64,000 bases of DNA. Origin: JAVJSD01 sp040219575 (GTDB lineage: Bacteria; Planctomycetota; Planctomycetia; Pirellulales; Pirellulaceae). How positions within the stretch are numbered: the stretch's first letter is position 1; each line of letters opens with the position of its first letter. The notes under the pieces are model-generated. The model had not been told where the DNA came from, searched no databases, and saw only the letters and a program-made list of their open reading frames with translations. The stretch covers positions 73,966 to 137,965 of the forward strand of contig JAVJSD010000012.1 in NCBI GenBank assembly GCA_040219575.1, written 5' to 3'. Shown here piece by piece: positions 24,936 through 33,836 of the stretch. A program made the position numbers and the translations under genes.

Positions 24936-25556
24936 TTATTTTCCGAACAGTGCCCGCAGGCAAATCTGCGACCAGGTTTCGAAACCGTCGAGGTCGGCGA
25001 GCAACTCGTCCACCCCTTGGAAGCCGGCTTCGATGATCTCGCTTTCCCGTGGGCGGACGGTCGGCTGCTCGACGTCGACCAGGTGCACGACGCCCAAATG
25101 CACGCGGCCGACTTCGGTCTCATCGTCGTTGATCAGCCCGACGCACTGCTCGCGCCAGGGCCCCTCGACGATCACTTCCTCCTCGAGTTCGCGGCGCATG
25201 CCTTCCCGATACGGATCGGCGCCGGGCGCGGCGGCGTCGTCCGACGAGATGTGCCCTCCCACGCCGACGCTGCGTTTGCGGTGCAGTCGCTGTTCGCCCT
25301 GTCCCTTGCCGCGCGTGTATTGAAAGACGGTCGGTCGACCGGCCTCGTCCACGTGACGGAAGATCACGTAGGGAATGAATTGCTTGAACGAGGGATCCTG
25401 CTCCATCTCGCCGCGGGGCCGGTAGCTGATGTGCTCCGCCTGCAGCAGTTCACCGAGATAACGGTCGACGTCGCGACAGAAACCCTGGAAGTGTCCCAGG
25501 CGGTGGAAGACGTCGGTCGGCACGACCAGCACGTGCTCGGTGTGAACCAGCGACAT
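24936..25556 (-). CDS. NUDIX-domain hydrolase
   Basis: A 206-aa protein with a NUDIX core: GVGGHIS marks the start of the box and YREGMRRELEEEVIVEG supplies the RExxEExG-like metal-binding helix, although the insertion between the Gly and the helix is longer than the classic 23-residue box. The preceding YTRGKGQGEQRLHRKRSVGV strand and the long N-terminus match a planctomycete/firmicute subgroup that probably acts on a phosphorylated nucleotide or related substrate (unknown). The ATG at 25556 has AAGGAG 7 bases upstream. A strong terminator for the preceding gene ends 27 bp before the start. Confidence 0.85.
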   Translation of the reverse strand: MSLVHTEHVLVVPTDVFHRLGHFQGFCRDVDRYLGELLQAEHISYRPRGEMEQDPSFKQFIPYVIFRHVDEAGRPTVFQYTRGKGQGEQRLHRKRSVGVGGHISSDDAAAPGADPYREGMRRELEEEVIVEGPWREQCVGLINDDETEVGRVHLGVVHLVDVEQPTVRPRESEIIEAGFQGVDELLADLDGFETWSQICLRALFGK

Positions 25557-25582
25557 GGGCGACTCCTTTCGTGGCGGAAATG

Positions 25583-25610
25583 AAAAAGCGAGCCCCACGT
25601 GGGGCTCGCT
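25583..25610 (-). terminator. Perfect-palindrome terminator upstream of NUDIX gene
   Basis: A 24-base perfect palindrome (AGCGAGCCCCAC and its complement, 25587-25610) is followed on the minus strand by TTTTTC. It would end minus-strand transcripts from the DUF1559 gene just before the NUDIX start. Confidence 0.8.
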
Positions 25611-25747
25611 CTGAAATATAGCCGCTCAGCACGCCAGCATCGAGTACGCCGAATCCGCAGCATGGCCGCCCTCGGCCGTGAATCGGCGTTGCATTTCGAA
25701 AACCGTGAACGCGCAGCAACTGCCTGCTGGGTGCGCAGTGCCAAAAA

Positions 25748-25770
25748 CACGGGCCAGGGGCCCATGCTAC
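25748..25770 (-). repeat. REP-like GTAG hairpin, family C
   Basis: On the minus strand GTAGC leads into ATGGGCC-CCT-GGCCCGT. It has the same GTAG-head plus hairpin plan as families A and B but an unrelated stem. A following TTTTTGGCAC extension lies on the minus strand. Confidence 0.6.
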
Positions 25771-25792
25771 TTGGCTAGCGCCGTGCCAGCGA

Positions 25793-26728
25793 TTACTCCT
25801 GCAAGTCGGAGTCGTTGACGACGCCGATCACCTGGGGATTCGCCTTGTCGCCGATGGGCGTCATCATGTATCGGTAGATGACCGGCGAGATATTCTCGCT
25901 GATGGTTTTCACGCTGCCGTCGCAGAAGGCGACATTGAACGAGCCGATGTGCATGCTCGAGGGCCGGGCGTACGTCGGACCGGGCGTGTTCAATCCCATG
26001 TTCTGATTGAAGAGCTCCTGCGTGGTCGCGCTGGTGGTGGGAAACCACAGCACACCCTGGTGATATTCCGAGATCAAATTCGGGGCGCCGCCGGGGAGTT
26101 CGACGGTGTTCCACTGCGTGGCGTCGCGGTTCTCGGTGAACAGGATCGTTTGACCGGCGCCGTCCTTGACCTGGTCGAGCTTCAACGTCACGGGGTAGTT
26201 CGTGCCGAACCGGTTGAAGAAGACGCCGTTGCCGCGCGTTTCGGGCTGGCTCAGTCCGTTCAGCTCGATGTCGTCGCGCCCCATGTTGGCCACATAGTTG
26301 AGGTGCGGGCCCGCGATCGCATCGGGATCGCTGGGACAATAGTAGATCGATAGCAGGGCCAGCAATTGCTGGTTCGGGTCGTCCGTGGTGTCGCCCGCCG
26401 TGATATTCAGTCCCACGTCTGGCGCGGCGCGAAGACCCTCGAAGCGTGTTTGCTCATCGACATAGGGCATCAGGTTCACGGTCCACGGAAACGGATGGAC
26501 GCTGCTCGTCGGCGCGGCTTCGAAGCTGCCCGGGAAACGGTCCTTGTTCGTGTGGAACGTCTGCACCCCTTTGGCCAACTCTCCCAGGTTGTAATTGCAC
26601 TGGTAATTCCGCACCGCCGCCCGGGCCGGGCCGAGCGCCACCAACAGCAATCCCGCCAAGACCCCGATGATGGCGATCACCACCATCAACTCGATGAGCG
26701 TAAACCCCTGGCGTTGCTTCATGGACAT
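25793..26728 (-). CDS. DUF1559 pseudopilin-like protein (type II prepilin leader)
   Basis: The 311-aa product opens with a prepilin leader: MSMKQRQG then FTLIELMVVIAIIGVLAGLL, where cleavage after G8 would expose F and leave E at position +5. The rest is a DUF1559 domain (also called SBP_bac_10-like), ending with the hallmark VAFCDGSVKTISENISP. Such proteins are hugely expanded in planctomycetes and are thought to form or decorate pseudopilus-like surface structures. GAGGAG about 8 bases upstream supports the ATG at 26728. Only one copy is seen in this window and no pilus machinery adjoins it. Confidence 0.95.
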   Translation of the reverse strand: MSMKQRQGFTLIELMVVIAIIGVLAGLLLVALGPARAAVRNYQCNYNLGELAKGVQTFHTNKDRFPGSFEAAPTSSVHPFPWTVNLMPYVDEQTRFEGLRAAPDVGLNITAGDTTDDPNQQLLALLSIYYCPSDPDAIAGPHLNYVANMGRDDIELNGLSQPETRGNGVFFNRFGTNYPVTLKLDQVKDGAGQTILFTENRDATQWNTVELPGGAPNLISEYHQGVLWFPTTSATTQELFNQNMGLNTPGPTYARPSSMHIGSFNVAFCDGSVKTISENISPVIYRYMMTPIGDKANPQVIGVVNDSDLQE

Positions 26729-27183
26729 GGCGGCTCTCCTCGAACCAGAACGGAGACAAGTGAGGTGACAAGCGGAGCTGGCACTGGCTTCCAGAGAACT
26801 ATTCTGGCACGATTCTCCAAGCTTGTCGACACCTTGGTGGAAAGCTTAACGGTCGCCCCACAAACGATTTACCCATAGAAAAACATCAGCCGCGGCCTTC
26901 ATCGCCGCGCCGCGGCGGTTCGCAGCGCACTCGCCGCTTCGACGGCTCCCTCCGCCGCCTGGGCGGCCATGTTACGGCTCTCTCGGGCGTCAAAACCCGA
27001 AGAAATCGGTTCTCCCGATCCGCGACGGCGTTTCAACGGCGGCAAATTCGTTGTCGTTGCGGCGGGATTCCCCCTATACTGGTAACAGGTCGCAAACGGC
27101 CAGAGGCGACGTTTCGAACCGCCGACGTTCGACGCCGCTCGCGATTCTCGCAAATCCAATTCGCGGACAGCCGATTCTTCACC
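26729..27183. other. Divergent intergenic region with promoter for the HEAT gene
   Basis: 455 bp between divergent genes. A good -35/-10 pair on the plus strand lies at 27051-27080. No gene seen. Confidence 0.55.
27051..27080 (+). promoter_or_regulatory. Candidate sigma-70 promoter of HEAT-repeat gene
   Basis: TTGTCG (27051-27056), 18-base spacer, TATACT (27075-27080), giving a leader of about 95 bases before the ATG at 27184. Confidence 0.5.
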
Positions 27184-28386
27184 ATGGCACGCTTGCTACT
27201 GCTGCTGCTGAGCCTGATTGCGCTGCCGACAACGCCGGTGTGGGCGGATGTGTTCCACCTGGCGGGCGGCGGGCAGATCGAGGGAAGGTGGCTCAATCCC
27301 GACGAGAAGCCTCGCCAGAGCTACAAGGTCCGCACCCGCAGCGGGGGCGTCGTCACCTTGGGCGACGCGCAAGTGGCCCGAGTCGAGGCGACCTCGGCCG
27401 CCGAGCAGGAGTATCGAGCCCGGCTGCCGAAGATGCCGCCGACGGTGGAAGGCCACTGGGAGATCTCGGAGTTCTGCCGGGAGAACCATCTCGCGGAGTC
27501 GCGGGATTTCCATCTTTCGGCGATTCTCAAACTCGATCCCGAACACGAAAAGGCCCGTTACGGCCTGGGCTACAGCAAGGTCGACGGGCGGTGGGTGCAG
27601 ATCGACGAGTACATGCGATCGCGGGGCTACGTCAAGCACCGCGGCTCGTGGCGGTTGCCGCACGAACTGGCGATCGAGGAGCGGACGCAAAAACTGGAAC
27701 AGGCGCAAAAGGACTGGCGCGTCAAACTCAGGATGTGGCGCGGCTGGCTGGGGAAGAAACGCAGCCTCGAAGCGCAGCGCGAGATCGCCGCGGTCGACGA
27801 TTGGCGGGCCGCCTCGGCCGTGGTCGATTTGCTCGACGACGCGGTTTCGCGCGAGGAGAAGAACTTGTGGATCGACGTGCTGGGGCGTCTCTCCACCCAC
27901 GACGCCTGGTCGGCCCTGGTGCGCTACGCGGTGGAGGACAACGACGACCGCGTGCGGCTGGCCTGCATCGAGAAGCTCGAGCGGTCGGAGTACGGCCGCA
28001 GGCCGGCGGCGGGAGTCCTGCTGCGCTCGCTGGATGTCGACGACAACCTGCAGATCAATCGCGCCGCCATCGCCTTGGGGCGGATCGGCAACGCCTCGGA
28101 CGTGCCCGCCCTGATCGACCATCTCGTCACCAAGCACAAGGCCGTCCAGCAGGCGCCCAGCGGCGGCGGTTTGGGCCCGATCGGCGCGTCGTTCAGCCGC
28201 GGCGGCGGCGGAGGCCTGAGCGCCGGCAGTTCGACGAAAGTCGTCGAGGCCGACGTCTACAATCAGGGAGTTCGCAACGCGCTGGTCGCGCTCACGGGAC
28301 AGAATCTCGAGAGCCAGGACGATTGGCGGAAGTGGTACGAAGAGACGAACACTCCCAAGACCGTCGATCTTCGCCGCGGCGAATGA
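27184..28386 (+). CDS. Secreted protein with HEAT-like repeats
   Basis: The 400-aa product has a signal peptide (MARLLLLLLSLIALPTTPVW, cleavage after WA-D). The next part (DVFHLAGGGQIEGRWLNPDE) resembles the beta motif found at the start of many planctomycete exported proteins. Residues 140-200 are a charged helix. From about 200 there are HEAT-like helical pairs, e.g. AASAVVDLLDDAVSREEKNL, AWSALVRYAVEDNDDRVRLA, VPALIDHLVTKHKAV. A glycine-rich loop interrupts the last repeat (GGGLGPIGASFSRGGGGG). Likely a periplasmic scaffold or binding protein; no enzyme motif. The ATG at 27184 gives the signal peptide. Confidence 0.7.
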   Translation: MARLLLLLLSLIALPTTPVWADVFHLAGGGQIEGRWLNPDEKPRQSYKVRTRSGGVVTLGDAQVARVEATSAAEQEYRARLPKMPPTVEGHWEISEFCRENHLAESRDFHLSAILKLDPEHEKARYGLGYSKVDGRWVQIDEYMRSRGYVKHRGSWRLPHELAIEERTQKLEQAQKDWRVKLRMWRGWLGKKRSLEAQREIAAVDDWRAASAVVDLLDDAVSREEKNLWIDVLGRLSTHDAWSALVRYAVEDNDDRVRLACIEKLERSEYGRRPAAGVLLRSLDVDDNLQINRAAIALGRIGNASDVPALIDHLVTKHKAVQQAPSGGGLGPIGASFSRGGGGGLSAGSSTKVVEADVYNQGVRNALVALTGQNLESQDDWRKWYEETNTPKTVDLRRGE

Positions 28387-28448
28387 GCCACGCAGCGGCG
28401 CCGACAAGCCGCGCGTCCGCTGCACCCCTAGCGCTGCGAACATTTCGG

Positions 28449-28521
28449 GTAGCAGAAGTCGTGAGACTTCTCGAACTGCAGTCGTTGTCCCGAACTGCCG
28501 AGCCCTCGCGAGTTCGACTAC
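28449..28521. repeat. REP doublet, family A copy
   Basis: GTAGC head, AGAAGTC-GTGA-GACTTCT hairpin, second hairpin weakened by substitutions (CCGAGCCCTCGCGAGTTCG), CTAC end. Closely related to 9201-9273, and the similarity extends into both flanks. Confidence 0.8.
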
Positions 28522-28631
28522 CCTAAAGCCAACACTTCGCAAAAAGCGAGCTGGAGCTGTTTTCGGCGGCCCTCCTCGCTTACGCTTCGGGCTGGTGCTC
28601 TGCTCAGGGTTCTCTGCTCAGGGTTCTTTGC

Positions 28632-29078
28632 TCAACCGCGGTTCTTGTAAACCATCACCTGCACGATCGTCCGCGCGCGGTTGGCGTCGATTTCGAGCTT
28701 CAGCAGTAGATCGTCGATGAACGCCTTCTCGTCCGGCTCGACGATGCCGTCGGCCAGCACGATGTCGCAGGCGTTGGCGAACACGGTCTCACGCAACTCC
28801 GGCGGAACGGCGGGAACCGACATCTCCACCAGCTTGCCCGGGCCGCCGCGTTTCAAGACGCCCAACAGCCGATCGATCATGGAGTTGAACTTGTGCGGCG
28901 GAACATGCTGGTAGAGCCGCATGCGGCCGAGGATCGTGAACAGCCCCTGCACTTCTTCGTCGGCGATGTGGCCGTCGCAGGCCGACGCACCGAGCAGGAT
29001 GCCGGCAAATCCTTCATGGGGCCCGAAGGGTTCGGCTTCGAAGGCGGAGCCGCCGAGAACGTCATCGAAGAGCGACAT
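28632..29078 (-). CDS. TerB-like (tellurite-resistance/DnaJ-type) helical protein, copy 1
   Basis: A 148-aa all-helical protein with the TerB pattern: GFAGILLGASACDGHIADEEV (acidic metal-site helix) near residues 23-43, and VFANACDIVLADGIVEPDEK near 101-120, the second acidic site. It ends VMVYKNRG. TerB-type proteins bind divalent metal and are linked to membrane stress and chaperone (J-domain) systems. A tandem paralogue lies 64 bp upstream on the same strand, so the two are likely co-transcribed. The ATG at 29078 was chosen because MSLFDDVLGG aligns with MGLFDSLFGG of the paralogue. Confidence 0.75.
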   Translation of the reverse strand: MSLFDDVLGGSAFEAEPFGPHEGFAGILLGASACDGHIADEEVQGLFTILGRMRLYQHVPPHKFNSMIDRLLGVLKRGGPGKLVEMSVPAVPPELRETVFANACDIVLADGIVEPDEKAFIDDLLLKLEIDANRARTIVQVMVYKNRG

Positions 29079-29142
29079 GGTATTTCCAACCTGAGATAGG
29101 AGTCGAATCAATCGAATCGCGAGAACGACAGACGCCGCGGCG

Positions 29143-29586
29143 TCAGCCCCGGTTCTTCACCACCATCACTTCAGCGATCATTCTCGCGGTTTCGTTATCG
29201 ATGTTGAGCTTGGCCCGCAGGCGGTCGATGAACACCTTTTCGTCGGGCTCGACCACGCCGTCGGCCAGCACGATCTCGCAGGCGTTGGCGAAGGCCGTGT
29301 AGTTCAGCTCCTGGGGAAGCGTCTGCGTGCAGGCGTCGATCAAGGCGTCGACGCCCTTCCGCTTGAGAAACCCGTGCAGCTTGTTGAGCGTCTGGTTGTA
29401 ATGCTTGCCGGTGTAGCGCTGGTACAGCTTCATGCGGATCAGGGCCGTCACCAGCCCCTGCACCTCATCGTCGGCGATGTGGCCGTCGCAGGCGCTCGCG
29501 CCCAGCAGAATGCCCGCGAACGCCTCCTGGGGAGTGAGCTTCGAATTGCTCTCCATGCCCCCAAACAGTGAATCAAAAAGACCCAT
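29143..29586 (-). CDS. TerB-like helical protein, copy 2
   Basis: A 147-aa paralogue of the downstream gene: AFAGILLGASACDGHIADDE and AFANACEIVLADGVVEPDEK are nearly identical to copy 1, and the C-terminus VMVVKNRG matches. The middle is more diverged, and the N-terminus has MGLFDSLFGGMESNSKLT. GGAGGAG just upstream of the ATG at 29586 is a strong Shine-Dalgarno site, so this copy is probably made at a higher level. Conservation of the two acidic helices in both copies suggests both are functional metal-binding proteins. The exact role is unknown. Confidence 0.75.
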   Translation of the reverse strand: MGLFDSLFGGMESNSKLTPQEAFAGILLGASACDGHIADDEVQGLVTALIRMKLYQRYTGKHYNQTLNKLHGFLKRKGVDALIDACTQTLPQELNYTAFANACEIVLADGVVEPDEKVFIDRLRAKLNIDNETARMIAEVMVVKNRG

Positions 29587-29834
29587 TCGACTCCTCCCAT
29601 CGAGGCGGTGACGCCGGCTAGTCGTAATGCCCTGGCTGAGAAAAAGAGATTTGGAATGCCGTCGCAACGCTCCTTCCCACCTGCTCCGGCTTCCGACAAG
29701 TCCGGGCATTGTAGTCACTCATTTCTCGTCAAGCAACGTAATGGCCGGGGGCCGATTCTTCACGAAAATCGGGCCTCGCGCCAGCGCCTGCCGATGGGGT
29801 TTTCCGCCTGCCTGCCGCCCGCTTGCGAATCGAT

Positions 29835-31148
29835 TTAGTTGTCGCCCTCGGCGAGGCTGGCGCAGACGATTTCCTTGTCGTTGCGGATGAAGACGCAGCG
29901 ATCGGCGAAGGCGGGATGCGCCCAGGTGACGCCGTCGCGGCGGCGGAGTTGATCGGTGGTGGGATCGATCAACTTGGCGCGGTCGATCTCGGTGAAGCCC
30001 CGGGGCGAGAGACGCGAGATGACCAGTTCGCCGGCCTCGTTGAACATCCACACCTCGTCGTCGTGCTTGACGAAATGGATGTTGCTCCAGCGATTGCGCG
30101 GCGTGGCGGTCTGGTCCTCCCACACGCGGTCGCCGGTGGCGGCCTCCAGGCAGCGCAGTTCGCCGTAGCTGTCGCAGCCGTACACGTAGTCGCCCTGGAA
30201 GATGGGCGTGCTGATGATCGACTGCAGCGCGTCGGTCTCCTTCTCGCTGATTCCGCAGCGCTGCCAGAGTTGCTCGACCGCCGGTTCGTCCTGCTTGAGC
30301 CGCAGCATCAGCGAACCATCGTAAAACGAAGTGACGAACAGGCGGTCTTCGCTGACGATCGGCGTGGCGATGCCGATCGGCATCTTCCGCGGCGCGAAGG
30401 GAAATCGCCAATAGACTTCGCCGGTCTCCGGATTCAGCCCGGCCACGCTGTCGCCGGTCCAGAAAACCACGACGTCCTTGCCCGCCTGCTCGATCAAGAT
30501 CGGCGCGGAATACTGCGCGCGGTCGCGCAGGGCGCGCCACTGCTCCTCGCCGCTCGTCTTGTCGAGCGCCACGATGCAGGCGCCGTCGTCGCCGCCGATC
30601 TGCAGGATCAGCAGATCGTCGTACACCAGCGGCGCCGCGGCGATGCCCCAGATCGGCATGCGGTTGGCGCCCTCGATGTTGTACTCGGCGCTGAGATCCT
30701 TCTTCCACAGCACGGCCCCGCCGACGTCGAAGCAGTGCAGATGTCCCATCGCGCCCAAGGCGAACGCCCGGCCGTCGTCGACGGTCACCGCCGCCCGCGG
30801 ACCGGCGGTGTAACTGATCGTGTAACGGCAGGGATACTCGTGCTTCCACAGCAGAGCGCCGCTGGGCGCGTCGTAGCACAGCACGCGTTCGACCTGCGAA
30901 GGCTCGGTCTGGCGGTCGGTGATGAACACGCGGTCGTCGGCCACCGTCGGGCCGCTGTAGCCGGGACCGAGCGGCTTGCGCCATCGAATTTCAAGCTGGT
31001 CGTTTTCAAACTTGTCGACCACGCCCGACTCTTTCCACACCCCGTCGCGCCCCACGCCGCGCCACTGCGGCCAATCCTCGGCACAAAGCGGGGCGACGAG
31101 CAACATCAGCAGAAGGGCGAAACAACCGAACAGAGAAAGACGCGGCAT
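29835..31148 (-). CDS. Secreted PQQ-like beta-propeller protein
   Basis: The 437-aa product has a signal peptide (MPRLSLFGCFALLLMLLVAP, cleavage after LCA-ED). Mature repeats such as LCYDAPSGALLWKHE, HCFDVGGAVLWKKDL, VALDKTSGEEQWRAL, AGLNPETGEVYWRFPF and RCLEAATGDRVWEDQ are PQQ-repeat blades (xAxDxxTGxxxW). The N-terminal DWPQWRGVGRDGVW is the common entry strand of planctomycete exported propellers. No PQQ-ligand or calcium-site residues can be confirmed, so it is probably a BamB-like binding protein, not a dehydrogenase. The ATG at 31148 has GAGG upstream. Confidence 0.85.
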   Translation of the reverse strand: MPRLSLFGCFALLLMLLVAPLCAEDWPQWRGVGRDGVWKESGVVDKFENDQLEIRWRKPLGPGYSGPTVADDRVFITDRQTEPSQVERVLCYDAPSGALLWKHEYPCRYTISYTAGPRAAVTVDDGRAFALGAMGHLHCFDVGGAVLWKKDLSAEYNIEGANRMPIWGIAAAPLVYDDLLILQIGGDDGACIVALDKTSGEEQWRALRDRAQYSAPILIEQAGKDVVVFWTGDSVAGLNPETGEVYWRFPFAPRKMPIGIATPIVSEDRLFVTSFYDGSLMLRLKQDEPAVEQLWQRCGISEKETDALQSIISTPIFQGDYVYGCDSYGELRCLEAATGDRVWEDQTATPRNRWSNIHFVKHDDEVWMFNEAGELVISRLSPRGFTEIDRAKLIDPTTDQLRRRDGVTWAHPAFADRCVFIRNDKEIVCASLAEGDN

Positions 31149-31282
31149 GGTGGGAACCTCGTGGAGGATTGGTGACGGTGGAGGACTCGTGGCCCGCAAT
31201 TATCGCAAGTCGGCCGCCCAAGGCAAACGCGGGTCTATTGCCCGTTGGATTTTCAATGCCGAGTATCGATTACGGACGATTC

Positions 31283-31380
31283 GTTTAACGGCAAGCCGCA
31301 GGCGTCGGCGGTTCGTTGCAGGAGCGCTCCGGCTAGTCCGGCATTGTGCGCGCGCCGTCGCCTGCGGCTTGCCGTTAAAC
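31283..31380. repeat. Palindromic element, family E (GTTTAACGGCAAGCCG ends)
   Basis: The terminal inverted repeat GTTTAACGGCAAGCCGCAGG at 31283 pairs with its complement ending GTTAAAC at 31380. The interior is GC-rich and imperfectly palindromic. Relatives are at 50787, 52733, 63686 and a half-copy at about 63806. Confidence 0.8.
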
Positions 31381-31435
31381 AATCCTCCTAAGCTTCAACG
31401 TCGGTGTTGCCCGGTAGTGGAATTCGCCATGACCG

Positions 31436-32272
31436 CTATCCCTTCAACCCCGTCGTGGCGATGCCCTTGAGGAACGTTCGCTGCGTGAGGAAAAACAGGA
31501 TCACGATCGGCGCGGTGAACAACACCGAGGCGGCCATTAGCAGGTGCGTCTGATCGCCGTAGGAGCTCATGAATTGCTCCAGGCCATAAGCCAGCGGAAA
31601 CTTGCTCGCGTCGCTCAAATACAACAGCGGGCCGTTGAAGTCGTTCCAGGAGTGGATGAACTGAAACAGCGCCACGGTCGCCAGCGCCGGCTTGCTGAGC
31701 GGCAGCATGATCCGCCAGTAGATGCCCAGTTCGCCCAATCCATCGAGCCGCGCCGCCTCGCTCAACTCTTCCGGTATGGTGAGAAAGAACTGCCGCAACA
31801 GAAAAATGTAAAACGCGTCTCCCAGGAATGTCGGCACGATCAACGCCCACAGCGAATTGTAGAGCCCCAGTTCGCGCAGCAGCAGGAAGCGAGGGATCAT
31901 CGTCACGTGCCACGGCAGCAGCATCGTGGCGATCAGCACGCCGAAGGCCGCGCTGCGGCCGCGCCACTGCAAGCGGGCGAAGCCGTACGCCGCCAGCGAG
32001 CAGGAAAACACCGTCCCCAACACGCTGCCCGCGCACAACAGCAGCGAGTTGCGCAGATAAACGAGGTACGGCATGCTGCTGACCGCCGCCGGATAGTTCT
32101 CCCAGGCCAGGCGCCGCGGCAGGAGCGAATAGGGGTTCTCGTTCAACTCCACCTGCGACTTCAGCGACGAGAGCACCATCCACAGCAGCGGCGTGGCGAA
32201 CACCACCGCCGCGGCAAACAACGCGAGGTGCATCCCCAGACGCAGCGGCGGCGAGATGCGGCGATCGTGCAT
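31436..32272 (-). CDS. Carbohydrate ABC transporter permease (MalG-like)
   Basis: A 278-aa inner-membrane permease with six predicted helices (first LFAAAVVFATPLLWMVLSSL). The EAA loop ELSEAARLDGLGELGIYWRI (about residues 185-204), which docks on the ATPase, is intact, and MLLPWHVTMIPRFLLL is typical of the MalG/UgpE subgroup. Such permeases always work with a MalF-type permease, a solute-binding protein and an ATPase, none of which is in this window. The gene lies 51 bp downstream of a DUF1501 gene on the same strand. It may be an orphan that pairs with components encoded elsewhere. Confidence 0.9.
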   Translation of the reverse strand: MHDRRISPPLRLGMHLALFAAAVVFATPLLWMVLSSLKSQVELNENPYSLLPRRLAWENYPAAVSSMPYLVYLRNSLLLCAGSVLGTVFSCSLAAYGFARLQWRGRSAAFGVLIATMLLPWHVTMIPRFLLLRELGLYNSLWALIVPTFLGDAFYIFLLRQFFLTIPEELSEAARLDGLGELGIYWRIMLPLSKPALATVALFQFIHSWNDFNGPLLYLSDASKFPLAYGLEQFMSSYGDQTHLLMAASVLFTAPIVILFFLTQRTFLKGIATTGLKG

Positions 32273-32323
32273 GGCGAGCTACGCGAAGACGCGGCCTGGA
32301 AGCGGTCTCTGACTGGCGCCGAT

Positions 32324-33745
32324 CTACAACACCGCGGCGATCGGCTGTCCGTTGCTGATGGGGAAAGGACGCTGCTGTAGGTCGCGGATCTCGGTGTGCG
32401 GCGAGTAACCCAGGCAGTGGAAAATCGTGGCGGTCAGGTCCTGAGGTTCGACGCGGCCGTCGACCGGGAAGCCCGCCTGGCGATCGGAAGAGCCGTGGAT
32501 CTGTCCGCCGCGCACGCCGCCGCCGGCCAGGGCGACCGAGTACACATGCCCCCAATGATCGCGGCCGCCGCGCTGGTTGATCTTCGGCGTGCGGCCGAAC
32601 TCGCCCATCCATACGACCAGCGTGTCGTCGAGCATGCCCCGCTGCTCTAGATCCTCCAGCAGCGCCGAGTAAGCGAGGTCCATCGGCGGCATCAGCACCG
32701 TCTTCAGCCGCTCGCTGTTCTTGGCGTGATTGTCCCACCCTGGGGATACGTTCTCGTCGGTCTCCCATCGCGTCCAGTTCACCTGCACCAGCGACACGCC
32801 CGATTCCACCAGCCGACGCGCCAGCAACACGCTCTGCCCGAAGCGGTTCCGACCGTAGCGGTCGCGCATGGCGTCGGGCTCCTGATCGATGGCGAAGGCC
32901 TGCCGGGCTTCCGGTGCGCGCAACAGGTCGAACGCCTTCCGCCGCAGCCCGCTCCACCGCGAAACGGCGGCCGAGCGGTCGATCTCGTCGAGCCGGCGGT
33001 TCATGTTCTCCAGCAACGAGCGGCGATGGTCGAGCCGCACGGTCGAAACGTCGCCGGGCAGCGCCAGGTCGGGCACCTGGAAGTCGGGCGAGTTGGGATC
33101 GCAGGTGAGCAGCCAGGGATCGGCCGACGCGCCGAGCCAGCCCGCGTCCTGTCCCGGCCACACAATACGGCCGGTGTTCCAAATCTCCTCCGGCAGCCGC
33201 ACCGAGGCGGGAAGCCGGCCGTCGTCGCCGCGCAAGTGTTTCACCACGGCCGCCACACAGGGCCAGTCGTTGGGCGGACCGGCTTTGGCGTTCTCCTTGT
33301 TCTTGGGCGTGTGAGGTCGGCCGGTCAGCATCCAGTAGCCGCTAGCGGAATGGGCGTTGTCGTCGGTGGCCATCGCCCGCAGCGCGGCGATGCGTCCGGT
33401 CAGCCTGGCCGTCTTCGGCATCAGCTCGCCGACCGAGAAGCCGGGCACGGCGGAGTCGATGGGGCGGAAGTCGCCGCGGACTTCGGCCGGCGCGTCGGGT
33501 TTGGGATCCCAGGTCTCCATCTGCGGCGGACCACCCAGCAGAAACAGAATGATGCACCGCTTGGCGCGGCCGAACGATCGGGCGAGTTCCGCCGGCATGT
33601 TGTCCGGCGCGATGCCGTCGGCGCGGGCGGCGCCGCCAAGCTGCGCCATCGAGAGGCCGAGGGCGCCCAGCCCGCCGATCCGCAGCCACTCGCGCCGCGA
33701 AACGCCGTCGCACATTCGAGTCGGTCGGTCTTGGAGGGAGAGCAT
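32324..33745 (-). CDS. DUF1501 family protein, Tat-exported (copy 1)
   Basis: The 473-aa product has an N-terminal twin-arginine signal (SRREWLRIGGLGALGLSMA) and the DUF1501 (sulfatase-like alkaline-phosphatase superfamily) core. IILFLLGGPPQMETWDPKPD is the first metal/substrate loop, LVVWMGEFGRTPKIN comes in the middle, and RGGRDHWGHVYSVALAGGG carries the DHW motif. In planctomycetes such genes normally pair with DUF1553/DUF1549 cytochrome-type partners, none of which adjoin this copy. The substrate is unknown; a role in extracellular glycan or sulfo-sugar handling has been suggested from context in the phylum. The ATG at 33745 follows a TTG at 33790 that adds only 15 uncertain residues. Confidence 0.9.
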   Translation of the reverse strand: MLSLQDRPTRMCDGVSRREWLRIGGLGALGLSMAQLGGAARADGIAPDNMPAELARSFGRAKRCIILFLLGGPPQMETWDPKPDAPAEVRGDFRPIDSAVPGFSVGELMPKTARLTGRIAALRAMATDDNAHSASGYWMLTGRPHTPKNKENAKAGPPNDWPCVAAVVKHLRGDDGRLPASVRLPEEIWNTGRIVWPGQDAGWLGASADPWLLTCDPNSPDFQVPDLALPGDVSTVRLDHRRSLLENMNRRLDEIDRSAAVSRWSGLRRKAFDLLRAPEARQAFAIDQEPDAMRDRYGRNRFGQSVLLARRLVESGVSLVQVNWTRWETDENVSPGWDNHAKNSERLKTVLMPPMDLAYSALLEDLEQRGMLDDTLVVWMGEFGRTPKINQRGGRDHWGHVYSVALAGGGVRGGQIHGSSDRQAGFPVDGRVEPQDLTATIFHCLGYSPHTEIRDLQQRPFPISNGQPIAAVL

Positions 33746-33836
33746 GGTGAGCTGCTTGGGTGGGGATCGATGGTTCGGTTTCACATCCAACCGGGTGGGA
33801 TCCTTATCCTACCGCAACACGCCTTGCGAATCACGC

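Noticed and set aside
27051..28526. A plus-strand open frame overlapping the HEAT gene in another frame
   Set aside because: Arg/Ala-rich reading of the same DNA; the frame from 27184 has a signal peptide and HEAT repeats.
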